Below are positions 1 through 7,438 of a DNA stretch of 20,578 nucleotides, one piece after another; the stretch's first letter is position 1; each line of letters opens with the position of its first letter. The notes under the pieces are model-generated. The model worked only from the letters and a program-made list of their open reading frames with translations. It was not told the origin of the DNA and ran no database searches. The DNA is from Prevotella sp. UBA1104 (GTDB lineage Bacteria > Bacteroidota > Bacteroidia > Bacteroidales > Bacteroidaceae), in contig DCBP01000002.1 in the NCBI GenBank assembly GCA_002314055.1, positions 1-20,578 of the forward strand. The letters run 5' to 3'. A program made the translations under genes and the position numbers.

Positions 1-44
1 ACTAATTGTGAATAGCTATTTATTTGTAGTAAGATTACTAAACA

Positions 45-70
45 AAAAAAGTGACTGTGGGCAGTCACTT
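45..70 (-). terminator. Rho-independent terminator after the DUF4834 gene
   Basis: A perfect 9-bp stem (AAGTGACTG at 49-57 pairing with CAGTCACTT at 62-70) closes a 4-nt loop. Read on the minus strand it is followed directly by a run of seven T. It lies 27 nt beyond the stop codon of the DUF4834 gene and fits the end of the psd-pssA-DUF4834 transcription unit. Confidence 0.85.
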
Positions 71-97
71 ATATATAATAATGTATATAGTGTTTCG

Positions 98-391
98 TTA
101 TTTTTCCTCCTCGAAGTCCACGTATTCCCCTTCCTCTTGAGTGAAAATCTTGCGGTTAATCTCGTCCTCCGTGCGGCGGTCTTCAATCACTTCGCCCGTA
201 GAAGTGGTGGTAGACTGTCGCGAATACTGGTTGTCGTAAGAGCCATATCCGCTTGCGTTCTGACTCGAACTGAAATCGCGGAACTGCTTGGTTACATTGT
301 GCAGTCTGCGGTAGAGGGTATAGAACTTCCATGCCACCTTTGCCACGAAATATAAGAAGATGAAAAGCAGGAGATACAGTAGAATTGACAT
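98..391 (-). CDS. DUF4834 family small membrane protein
   Basis: This 97-residue protein has one hydrophobic segment at residues 1-19. A short basic and aromatic stretch (KFYTLYRRL) follows, then a hydrophilic Ser/Thr-rich and acidic tail ending EEEGEYVDFEEEK. One N-terminal membrane anchor with a charged cytoplasmic tail matches the Bacteroidetes DUF4834 family as I know it; its function is unknown. The gene is last in the psd-pssA-DUF4834 series, 88 nt after the pssA stop, and is followed by a strong terminator. I see no catalytic motif. The family call rests on overall appearance and gene order. Confidence 0.75.
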   Translation of the reverse strand: MSILLYLLLFIFLYFVAKVAWKFYTLYRRLHNVTKQFRDFSSSQNASGYGSYDNQYSRQSTTTSTGEVIEDRRTEDEINRKIFTQEEGEYVDFEEEK

Positions 392-479
392 AATTTTATT
401 CAGTTTACTTGGTTAAACACTTTATTTCTCTGCCATGACAACGGCAAATATGGTGCCATGAAGCGCTGAATTGTCAGAG

Positions 480-1220
480 TTATGCCCGTGTGTCATTCTT
501 CGTCGCCTTCTGTTTAGCCGAGAGGTTCACATATACCGACAGTATGACATACCATGCTATTATTATGGCGAAAGCCGAGAGGCGGAAGATAAGGAGCAAC
601 GGGATGCAGGTGATAAGAAAAACGTATTTCACTTCATTTCCCTTCCATCCCCAGTGTTTGAATTTCAAAGCAAACATCGGCAGTTCAGCCACTTGAATGT
701 AGCTGCTCAGCAGAACCATCGCCATAACGACAAAAACATTATAAGGAGATGCTACGATAAACTCTTCCGCTCCCACAATGAGCGAACCCCAGAAAAGGGC
801 ATTAGCCGGAGTAGGCAATCCGATAAAAGAAGTGGTCTGCCTTGTGTCGAGATTGAATTTCGCCAGTCTCAGGGCAGCAAACGCCGCCATTATGTAGGCA
901 AAGAACGGCAGAAAAGTTCTTGCAGGTTCGAGAAACTCCGGGTATTCCATATAGTTGAGCAGAGAGAATACCATAGTAGCCGGTGCCACTCCGAACGTAA
1001 CGTCGTCGGCAAGCGAGTCCAGTTCCTTGCCGATAGGCGATGAAACACCGAGAAGGCGTGCACTCATGCCGTCGAAGAAGTCGAAGGTAGCTCCTATTAC
1101 AATCCAGAGCAGAGCAAGCTCCGGTCTGTTAACTAAAGCAAACGATGTTGCAATACAGCCGGAAATAAGGTTGCAACACGTGATAGAGTTAGGAATATTC
1201 TTAGTGATGAAATTTGCCAT
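480..1220 (-). CDS. pssA: CDP-diacylglycerol-serine O-phosphatidyltransferase
   Basis: This integral membrane enzyme joins CDP-diacylglycerol and L-serine to give phosphatidylserine and CMP, the first committed step to phosphatidylethanolamine. The 246-residue product carries the full CDP-alcohol phosphatidyltransferase signature: D47, D50-G51, A54-R55, G64, D68 and D72, with all metal and substrate ligands present. Several hydrophobic helices follow (about residues 100-120, 135-175 and 200-230). The next enzyme of the pathway, psd, lies just upstream on the same strand. The start at 1220 is supported by an AAGGAT purine stretch (1228-1233 on the plus strand) about 8 nt upstream, unusually Shine-Dalgarno-like for this phylum. 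A hairpin in the psd-pssA gap may reduce transcription reaching pssA. Confidence 0.93.
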   Translation of the reverse strand: MANFITKNIPNSITCCNLISGCIATSFALVNRPELALLWIVIGATFDFFDGMSARLLGVSSPIGKELDSLADDVTFGVAPATMVFSLLNYMEYPEFLEPARTFLPFFAYIMAAFAALRLAKFNLDTRQTTSFIGLPTPANALFWGSLIVGAEEFIVASPYNVFVVMAMVLLSSYIQVAELPMFALKFKHWGWKGNEVKYVFLITCIPLLLIFRLSAFAIIIAWYVILSVYVNLSAKQKATKNDTRA

Positions 1221-1259
1221 TTTTGTTATCCTTATATAAATGAAACGTAAAAAGTGAAA

Positions 1260-1296
1260 GCCCCGAAAACATCCTCTTCGAGAATGCGTCCGGGGC
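1260..1296 (-). terminator. Hairpin between psd and pssA, probable terminator or attenuator
   Basis: An outer 6-bp GC stem (1260-1265 with 1291-1296) encloses an inner 7-bp stem around a GAA loop. The inner stem pairs fully only as minus-strand RNA, through a U-G wobble; on the plus strand the same position is a C-A mismatch, which supports a minus-strand transcript. A T-rich stretch (TTTCACTTTTT) follows on the minus strand. It lies 8 nt beyond the psd stop. Because pssA follows with no recognisable promoter of its own, partial read-through is plausible. Confidence 0.65.
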
Positions 1297-1303
1297 GATT
1301 CGA

Positions 1304-1993
1304 TTATTTAAGTTTTGCTATGACTGTCTTGTCTCCGGTGGTGTTCTGTCCCATCTTTACGCATATCTCCGTGCCGAGCGGCAGATAGACGTCAACTCTG
1401 GATCCGAATTTTATAAAGCCCAGATGCTCATCGATGTAGCAGTCTTCTTCTGGCTTGGCATAAGTAACGATGCGCCTTGCCACGGCTCCCGCAATCTGGC
1501 GGCAGAGAATCTCCTTGCCGCTGTCGGTAACGAGCATCACGTCGGCATGCTCGTTTTCCTCGCTTGCCTTAGGCAGCCATGCCTTGTGGAAATTACCGTT
1601 CTGATGGTGAACGAACTTAACCTTGCCGTCAACGGGGAACCAGTTGGCATGAACATTGAAAAGACTCATGAAGATACTCACCATAATCCTCTTGTCGTGG
1701 AAGTAGGTGTTTTCCTCAACCTCTTCGATTACAACAACTTTGCCGTCGGCAGGAGCGACAACGATATTTTCAGTGTCTCCGTCGAAGAATCTTTTCGGAC
1801 AGCGGAAGAAATTTACTATTATAGTATATACGATGCCAAAAACGAGGAGAAAGCTCCAGAATGCAATCTTGTTGTCGAACGACATCCACAATATTGCAGC
1901 CACGGCAGCGATGAAAACGATACCGTAGAGCAGGGTGTCGGTGCCCTCTCTATGTATTCTGACATTTTTAAGTTTCTTTATTCTTTTACCCAT
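1304..1993 (-). CDS. psd: Phosphatidylserine decarboxylase proenzyme
   Basis: Psd decarboxylates phosphatidylserine to phosphatidylethanolamine at the inner membrane, using a pyruvoyl group made by self-cleavage. I place the start at the internal ATG at 1993 (MGKRIKKLKN, 229 residues), because the possible start at 2038 would lie in the promoter and leader. There are one or two N-terminal membrane helices (about residues 22-60), the ADGK motif with D83, NVHANW with H115, and the FGS self-cleavage site (G197-S198) near the C-terminus. Cleavage there would give a long beta chain and a short alpha chain of about 32 residues with the pyruvoyl end. The length fits the short, archaeal-like Psd class. 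It is divergent from dnaE and upstream of pssA. Confidence 0.93.
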   Translation of the reverse strand: MGKRIKKLKNVRIHREGTDTLLYGIVFIAAVAAILWMSFDNKIAFWSFLLVFGIVYTIIVNFFRCPKRFFDGDTENIVVAPADGKVVVIEEVEENTYFHDKRIMVSIFMSLFNVHANWFPVDGKVKFVHHQNGNFHKAWLPKASEENEHADVMLVTDSGKEILCRQIAGAVARRIVTYAKPEEDCYIDEHLGFIKFGSRVDVYLPLGTEICVKMGQNTTGDKTVIAKLK

Positions 1994-2014
1994 AGTATCA
2001 ATACTTGTGAAAAC

Positions 2015-2031
2015 CGCTTTAATATAAAGCG
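2015..2031 (-). other. Perfect hairpin in the psd 5' leader
   Basis: CGCTTTA (2015-2021) and TAAAGCG (2025-2031) form a perfect 7-bp inverted repeat with a 3-nt loop. It lies between the predicted -7 element and the psd start, so it would sit at or very near the 5' end of the psd transcript. Possible roles are mRNA stability or operator binding; neither can be told from the sequence. Confidence 0.5.
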
Positions 2032-2035
2032 TCTG

Positions 2036-2067
2036 CAAAGGTACTTCTTTTATCTCATTTCTACAAA
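2036..2067 (-). promoter_or_regulatory. Bacteroidetes-type promoter for psd
   Basis: On the minus strand there is TACCTTTG, an exact TAnnTTTG (plus-strand 2036-2043), and TTTG (2064-2067) separated by 20 nt. This matches the -7/-33 consensus of the Bacteroidetes primary sigma factor. The expected leader before the ATG at 1993 is about 35 nt. Confidence 0.7.
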
Positions 2068-2082
2068 TTTTACTCTTATTCT

Positions 2083-2113
2083 TTTGTCGTTTCAGCTATA
2101 AGCTGTAACTTTG
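2083..2113 (+). promoter_or_regulatory. Bacteroidetes-type promoter for dnaE
   Basis: TTTG at 2083-2086 and TAACTTTG at 2106-2113 are separated by 19 nt, an exact match to the Bacteroidetes -33/-7 consensus. Transcription would start near 2120, leaving a leader of about 45 nt before the dnaE ATG. It is back to back with the psd promoter, and the two cores are only about 16 nt apart. Confidence 0.75.
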
Positions 2114-2163
2114 AGCCTTGTTTTGGCGAAGTTTCGCCTGTTTTCAAGAAAAAATCATAATAA

Positions 2164-5100
2164 ATGCAAGATTTCATACATCTCCACGTTCATACGTACT
2201 ACAGTATTCTCGACGGACAGTCGAGCATTCCGAAGCTCGTTGATAAAGCGATTGCCAACGGCATGAAGGGAATGGCGATAACAGACCACGGCGACATGTT
2301 CGGCGTGAAGGAGCTGTTCAACTACTGCAACAAAGTCAACGGCAAGCTCCGTGATGAGGGAAAACCCGAATTCAAACCAATCTTCGGCTGCGAGATGTAT
2401 GTGGCGCGCCGCAGCAAGAGCGACCGTTCCGACCCGAAGATAGACAAGAGCGGATACCACCTGATAGTACTCGCCAAAAACTACAACGGATACAAGAACC
2501 TCATAAAACTCGTGTCGAGGGCATGGGTCGACGGATTCTACATGCGTCCGCGAACCGACCGCGCCGACCTGGAGAAATACCACGAAGACCTAATCGTCTG
2601 TTCGGCATGTATCGCCGGAGAAGTGCCGGCAAAGATACTCAAGGACGACATCGCCGGAGCTCGGGAGGCAATAGAGTGGTACCACCGCGTGTTTGGCGAC
2701 GACTACTATCTGGAGCTGCAGCGCCACGAAGTGAAAGACCCCAACCAAAGGGCAAACCGCGAGACCTTCCCCCTGCAGCAAAAGGCAAACCGCGTAATCA
2801 TGCAGCTTGCAAAGGAATACGGCATAAAACTCGTGTGCACCAACGATGCCCACTTCGTAGACCAGGACAATGCCGAAGCACACGACCACCTGCTCTGTCT
2901 TGCAACAGGCAAAGACCTCGACGACCCTAACCGTATGCTCTACTCAAAACAGGAATGGTTCAAGACCCGCGAGGAGATGAACGAGGTGTTTGCCGATGTG
3001 CCCGAAGCCCTGTCGAACACACTCGAAATTCTCGACAAGGTGGAGACATACAGTATAGACCACGCCCCGATTATGCCGTTCTTCCCAATCCCGGCAGAAT
3101 TCGGAACAGAGGAAGACACCCGTCGCAACTATACCCCGGAACAGCTCTACCGCGAGTTTACTACCGATGAGAACGGCGAAAACCCGTTGCCAAAGGAGGA
3201 GGCTGACAAAAAAATAAAGAAACTCGGAGGCATAGACAAAATATACCGAATAAAGTTTGAGGCAGACTATCTCGCCAAACTTGCCTACGACGGAGCAAAG
3301 GTGCGCTACGGCGACCCTCTGCCCGATGATGTGGCAGAGCGAGTGAAGTTTGAGCTGCATATCATGAAGACCATGGGATTCCCGGGCTACTTCCTCATCG
3401 TGCAAGACTTTATCAACTCCGCTCGCGACGAACTCGGCGTGATGGTAGGTCCGGGACGTGGTTCTGCCGCCGGTTCCGTGGTGGCATACTGCTTGGGTAT
3501 CACCAAGATAGACCCGATGAAATACGATTTGCTGTTTGAGCGTTTCCTTAACCCGGATCGTATCTCATTGCCTGATATTGATACCGACTTCGATGATGAC
3601 GGACGTGGTAAGGTGCTCGAATGGGTGGAAGACAAATACGGACACGATAAGGTGGCACATATCATAACCTACGGTACGATGGCAACGAAAAATGCCTTGA
3701 AGGATGTAGCACGTGTGGAGAAAGTGCCGCTGCCCGTAATCAACCACTTGTGTAAGCAGATTCCCGACAAGCTGCCCGATGGGTTGAAGATGAACCTTAC
3801 CAATGCCATAAAGTGCGTGCCGGAACTGCGTGAGGCTGAGGCTTCGCCAGACGAGAGACTGCGCAACACCATCTCGTATGCCAAGATGCTCGAGGGCACC
3901 GTGCGCGGTACGGGTATTCATGCCTGTGGCACGATTATCTGTCGAGATGCCATCAGCGACTGGGTGCCGGTGTCTACCGCCGAAGACAAGGCGGACCCGG
4001 GACACAAACTGCTCTGTACGCAGTATGACGGACACGTTATCGAGGAAACTGGACTTATCAAGATGGACTTCCTCGGACTGAAGACTCTCTCCATCCTGAA
4101 GGAGGCAGTGGAGAATATCCGTATGCATACGGGAAAGGAGATTGACCTCGACACAATTCCTATCGACGACCCCGATACATATAAACTATATAGCGAGGGA
4201 CGCACCATCGGCACCTTCCAGTTTGAGTCTGCCGGAATGCAGAAATATCTCCGTGAGCTGCATCCTACTACCTTTGAGGACATCATCGCCATGAACGCCC
4301 TCTACCGTCCGGGACCAATGGACTACATCCCGTCGTTCATCGCCCGAAAGAACGGTAAGGAGGAGATAAAATACGATATCCCCTGCATGGAGAAATACCT
4401 AAAGGATACCTACGGCATTACCGTATACCAGGAGCAGGTGATGCTCCTCTCACGCCAGCTTGCCGACTTCACCCGCGGTCAGAGCGATGCCCTCCGAAAG
4501 GCGATGGGAAAGAAGAAGAAAGCCATCGTAGACCAGATGAAGCCTATGTTCATCGAGGGAGGAAAGAAGAACGGTCATGACCCTAAAGTACTCGAGAAGA
4601 TATGGGCAGACTGGGAGAAATTCGCCAGCTACGCCTTCAACAAGAGTCATGCCACATGCTATTCGTGGGTGGCATACCAGACGGCATATCTCAAGGCTCA
4701 CTACCCGGCAGAATATATGGCTGCCAATATGAGCCGGAACCTTGCCAACATAACTGAAATCACGAAACTCATGGACGAGTGTCGCGCTATGGGCATTCAG
4801 ACACTCGGACCGGATGTAAACGAGAGTCGCAATAAGTTCAGCGTGAACAGTCATGGAGCGATACGTTTCGGACTCGCGGCAATAAAGGGAATGGGAACGG
4901 CAGCTGCCGAAGCACTGATTAGCGAGAGAGAGAAAAACGGACCGTATAAGGATATCTTCGATGTCGTGCAGCGCGTAAACCTCAGTGCCTGCAACCGCAA
5001 ATGCTTCGAGAGTATGGCACTCAGCGGTGGCTTCGACAGTTTCGGCATTCCTCGCGAACAGCTTATGGGAACCAATGAGCGCGGCGACAGCTTCTTTGAT

Positions 5101-5874
5101 ACGCTGATACGTTTCGGACAGTCGTATCAGTCGGCTAAGCGGGAGGCGCAGAACTCGCTCTTCGGGGCCTTCGATGCCGTGGAAGTAACACCACCGAAGT
5201 TTCCTGAAAACTTTGAAAAGTGGAGCGACATCATTCGTCTTAACCGTGAGCGCGAACTCGTGGGTATCTATCTCTCGGCACATCCGCTCGACGAGTTTGC
5301 CGTGGTGCTCAACAGTCTCTGTAACACTAAATGCACCGAGATTGGCGACAAGGAAGAACTTGCAAAGAAAGGCGAAGTAACATTCGGAGGAATTGTTACC
5401 GGTATCCGGGAGGGATTTACAAAGAAAGGGTCGCCGTTCGGCATAGTGACGATAGAGGATTTCACCGGCTCCGGCGAACTTGCTCTCTTCGGTGAGCCAT
5501 GGGGCAGATGGAAGGGTATGTTCTCTGAGAATTGCTCCGTGTATGTCAAGATGACCATTTCGCAGAAGTATGCCACATCGAAATTCTATGATGTAAACAT
5601 AAATGATGTTCAGTATCTGAACACGGTGAAAGATAAGTATATCGAGAAGATAACAATCAATATCGATCCGCAGAAGGTTACTCAGGTCATGGTGTCAGAC
5701 CTCTTTGAGATGGTGAGTGAGACACCGGGCAAGACGCAGGTGTTTATGCAACTAAACAGCGTGGAAGACCGTCGGGGCGTGCTGATGCGCTCCAAGTTAC
5801 CAGGTGTAGACGTTACGCGCAATTTGCTGCTCTTTATAGACAGTTGTGAGGCTATGGAGTATCATATAAACTGA
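2164..5874 (+). CDS. dnaE: DNA polymerase III subunit alpha
   Basis: This is the replicative polymerase, 1236 residues, of usual DnaE1 length. The N-terminal PHP domain (about 1-290) keeps all nine metal-ligand positions that I can align with proofreading DnaE1 proteins: H8, H10, D17, H42, E76, H99, C149, D228 and H230. The palm has the GPGRGSAAGS loop (429-438) and the catalytic aspartates D471 and D473 (PDIDTDF) and D635 (KMDFLGL). Next come the fingers, the tandem helix-hairpin-helix region (around GMGTAAAEAL), the clamp-binding motif QNSLFG at 996-1001 and a C-terminal OB fold (about 1075-1160). The start at 2164 puts the PHP motif at residue 6, as expected. It has its own consensus promoter, and trxA follows on the same strand after 156 nt. 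Confidence 0.97.
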   Translation: MQDFIHLHVHTYYSILDGQSSIPKLVDKAIANGMKGMAITDHGDMFGVKELFNYCNKVNGKLRDEGKPEFKPIFGCEMYVARRSKSDRSDPKIDKSGYHLIVLAKNYNGYKNLIKLVSRAWVDGFYMRPRTDRADLEKYHEDLIVCSACIAGEVPAKILKDDIAGAREAIEWYHRVFGDDYYLELQRHEVKDPNQRANRETFPLQQKANRVIMQLAKEYGIKLVCTNDAHFVDQDNAEAHDHLLCLATGKDLDDPNRMLYSKQEWFKTREEMNEVFADVPEALSNTLEILDKVETYSIDHAPIMPFFPIPAEFGTEEDTRRNYTPEQLYREFTTDENGENPLPKEEADKKIKKLGGIDKIYRIKFEADYLAKLAYDGAKVRYGDPLPDDVAERVKFELHIMKTMGFPGYFLIVQDFINSARDELGVMVGPGRGSAAGSVVAYCLGITKIDPMKYDLLFERFLNPDRISLPDIDTDFDDDGRGKVLEWVEDKYGHDKVAHIITYGTMATKNALKDVARVEKVPLPVINHLCKQIPDKLPDGLKMNLTNAIKCVPELREAEASPDERLRNTISYAKMLEGTVRGTGIHACGTIICRDAISDWVPVSTAEDKADPGHKLLCTQYDGHVIEETGLIKMDFLGLKTLSILKEAVENIRMHTGKEIDLDTIPIDDPDTYKLYSEGRTIGTFQFESAGMQKYLRELHPTTFEDIIAMNALYRPGPMDYIPSFIARKNGKEEIKYDIPCMEKYLKDTYGITVYQEQVMLLSRQLADFTRGQSDALRKAMGKKKKAIVDQMKPMFIEGGKKNGHDPKVLEKIWADWEKFASYAFNKSHATCYSWVAYQTAYLKAHYPAEYMAANMSRNLANITEITKLMDECRAMGIQTLGPDVNESRNKFSVNSHGAIRFGLAAIKGMGTAAAEALISEREKNGPYKDIFDVVQRVNLSACNRKCFESMALSGGFDSFGIPREQLMGTNERGDSFFDTLIRFGQSYQSAKREAQNSLFGAFDAVEVTPPKFPENFEKWSDIIRLNRERELVGIYLSAHPLDEFAVVLNSLCNTKCTEIGDKEELAKKGEVTFGGIVTGIREGFTKKGSPFGIVTIEDFTGSGELALFGEPWGRWKGMFSENCSVYVKMTISQKYATSKFYDVNINDVQYLNTVKDKYIEKITINIDPQKVTQVMVSDLFEMVSETPGKTQVFMQLNSVEDRRGVLMRSKLPGVDVTRNLLLFIDSCEAMEYHIN

Positions 5875-5948
5875 TACATAATAGAATATTGTCTGTACGC
5901 CGTTCACCATTTCATTTATGAATAAAATTGGCAGATAGACGGTTTCTA

Positions 5949-5980
5949 TTGTCACAACAGGAAATATGGCATACAGTTTG
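5949..5980 (+). promoter_or_regulatory. Possible weak promoter for trxA
   Basis: A TTG at 5949-5951 lies 20 nt before TACAGTTTG (5972-5980), which resembles TAnnTTTG with one extra base. It is the only candidate I see in the dnaE-trxA gap. It would give a leader of about 44 nt ending in an A-rich stretch before the trxA ATG. The match is imperfect. Confidence 0.35.
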
Positions 5981-6030
5981 CCGTAGAGAAAATGTAAACA
6001 GAATTATTAATAACAAAATAAAAAAAGAAA

Positions 6031-6345
6031 ATGGAAGTAACAATCACAACCGAGAACTTTGAGAGTTTGAAAAATGGCGACAAGCCTTTAGTAGTAGATT
6101 TCTGGGCTACATGGTGTGGTCCTTGCCGTGCCATTGCCCCTTATATCGAGGAGTTGGCAAAGGAGTACGACGGCAAGATCGTAGTAGGTAAGTGTGATGT
6201 TGAGGAAAACGACGACATCGTTATGGAGTTCGGAATCCGCAACATTCCTACAATCCTCTTCTTCAAGGGAGGTGAAGTTGTAGACCGCCTTGTAGGTGGA
6301 CAGTCGAAGTCGGCTATTCAGAAGAAGTTTGACGCCCTGCTGTAA
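6031..6345 (+). CDS. trxA: Thioredoxin
   Basis: This 104-residue single-domain cytoplasmic thioredoxin has the classical redox centre WCGPC (W28, C29, C32). The buried Asp of VVDFWA (D23) and the cis-proline loop NIPTILFF are present, and the length is standard. It passes electrons from thioredoxin reductase to targets such as ribonucleotide reductase and peroxiredoxins. The start is preceded by an A-rich leader (about 20 nt, almost only A and T) rather than a Shine-Dalgarno site, usual in this phylum. It lies downstream of dnaE on the same strand and ends at a hairpin shared with the convergent tadA. Confidence 0.95.
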   Translation: MEVTITTENFESLKNGDKPLVVDFWATWCGPCRAIAPYIEELAKEYDGKIVVGKCDVEENDDIVMEFGIRNIPTILFFKGGEVVDRLVGGQSKSAIQKKFDALL

Positions 6346-6375
6346 TCCGGCAAGTCGCTTCAAATAAATAAGAGA

Positions 6376-6421
6376 AACTCCGTGTTTGGCATCATTCCAA
6401 GGGTATGCCAAGCACGGAGTT
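6376..6421. terminator. Bidirectional terminator between trxA and tadA
   Basis: A 17-bp stem with a single G-T pair (6376-6392 with 6405-6421) has a 12-nt loop. It is flanked by CCTCTTTTAT on the plus side and, on the minus strand, by TCTCTTATTTATTTG. It sits between the stop codons of convergent trxA and tadA and can serve both. Confidence 0.8.
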
Positions 6422-6471
6422 CCTCTTTTATTGTCTTTTCTTCAGTAGAAGTCCATAAAGCGTGAGACCTT

Positions 6472-6906
6472 TCATCTCCTCTGTTTAAAGAAGTCTTGCA
6501 TCAGCGATCTGCATTCGTCTTCAAGCACACCGCCCACGACTGTCGCCTTAGGGTGGAACACATTAGGGGCAAACTTGCGGTATCCCCGTTTCTCATCGGG
6601 AGCACCATATACGATACGTGGAATCTGTGCCCAACCGATAGCACCGGCACACATCGGACACGGTTCTACGGTAACGTAAAGGGTGCACCCCGTAAGGTAT
6701 TTCCCGCCGAGAGCATTAGCGGCAGCCGTGATAGCCTGCATTTCGGCATGTGCGGTAACGTCAGTGAGGGTCTCCGTCAGGTTATGGGCACGTGATATTA
6801 TCTTCCCCTGGCAAACGACGATAGCGCCTACAGGGATTTCTCCTTCGTCAAAGGCTGTCTGTGCCTCGACAAGAGCCTTATGCATGAATTGTTCGTCTTG
6901 GGTCAT
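6472..6906 (-). CDS. tadA: tRNA-specific adenosine deaminase
   Basis: TadA deaminates adenosine to inosine at the wobble position (34) of tRNA-Arg(ACG). The zinc deaminase centre is complete. With the start used here (144 residues), the HAE motif gives H53 and the catalytic proton shuttle E55, and PCPMC gives zinc ligands C83 and C86. I chose the ATG at 6906 because it overlaps the tsaE stop as TGATG, a typical translational coupling junction. An upstream ATG at 6915 would add three residues (MFL) and is possible. It is last in the porW-porX-tsaE-tadA series and ends before the bidirectional terminator. Confidence 0.93.
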   Translation of the reverse strand: MTQDEQFMHKALVEAQTAFDEGEIPVGAIVVCQGKIISRAHNLTETLTDVTAHAEMQAITAAANALGGKYLTGCTLYVTVEPCPMCAGAIGWAQIPRIVYGAPDEKRGYRKFAPNVFHPKATVVGGVLEDECRSLMQDFFKQRR

Positions 6907-7325
6907 CAGAAACATACTGTTCTTGTGCCGTCCTCATTCTCCTTAATGTCTACGCGAATAGCGTCTTTGGGCAATAAGTCTTCAATCAGTTCAGGCCATT
7001 CAATGAAGCATACTCCGCCACCATAGAAATAATCCTCATATCCCATGTCGTACACCTCCTCAAGTTTTTTGATGCGGTAGAAGTCGAAATGGTAGATAGG
7101 GAAATCCACCTTATTGGAAGAGTATTCGTTAACGATGGCGAAAGTAGGGGAAGTGACGGTATCATCAACACCGAGACATTCGCAGATTGCTTTAATGAAG
7201 GTTGTTTTTCCGGCACCCATCTTGCCGTAGAAGGCAAAGACTTTACCTTCGCCCATGTTCTTTACGAATTCTTTGGCAGCATCGCTGATGCTGTCGAGAC
7301 TGGTTATTGTTATTTTATTGTTCAT
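6906..7325 (-). CDS. tsaE: tRNA threonylcarbamoyladenosine biosynthesis protein TsaE
   Basis: TsaE is the small P-loop ATPase that works with TsaB and TsaD to make t6A at position 37 of ANN-decoding tRNAs. Visible motifs are Walker A GKMGAGKTT (residues 34-42), the TSPTF loop and YHFDFYR. I place the start at 7325 (MNNKITITS, 139 residues), the usual family length. The frame stays open upstream to an ATG at 7433, but that extension would translate the 9-bp repeat array as LPNLPHLPNLPHLPNLP and is not expected in the family. The stop overlaps the tadA start (TGATG), so two tRNA-modification genes are translationally coupled. Confidence 0.92.
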   Translation of the reverse strand: MNNKITITSLDSISDAAKEFVKNMGEGKVFAFYGKMGAGKTTFIKAICECLGVDDTVTSPTFAIVNEYSSNKVDFPIYHFDFYRIKKLEEVYDMGYEDYFYGGGVCFIEWPELIEDLLPKDAIRVDIKENEDGTRTVCF

Positions 7326-7343
7326 TGGTTTGGGGTTATTGTA

Positions 7344-7397
7344 TTTGGGGAGGTTTGGTAGGTGGGGTAGGTTTGGTAGGTGGGGTAGGTTTGGTAA
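7344..7397 (-). repeat. 9-bp tandem array upstream of tsaE
   Basis: There are six consecutive nonamers. Minus-strand units alternate CTACCAAAC and CTACCCCAC, and the outermost units are degenerate. As RNA the array has no G. It lies between the porX stop (41 nt away) and the tsaE start (18 nt away). It shares the CTACCCCAC unit with the array before porX. Confidence 0.85.
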
Positions 7398-7438
7398 CTT
7401 CTCACTTAACACTTCAAACTTTCCATTCCTCATTTGCT

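Noticed and set aside
4450..5283. 277-codon minus-strand frame inside dnaE
   Set aside because: It is antisense to highly conserved polymerase motifs, with no recognisable protein features; a shadow of the dnaE codon pattern.
7326..7433. N-terminal extension of TsaE (LPNLPHLPNLPHLPNLP...)
   Set aside because: It is the in-frame reading of the nonamer array, which is a multiple of 9 and stays open. The family begins near MNNKITITS, so the array is treated as non-coding.
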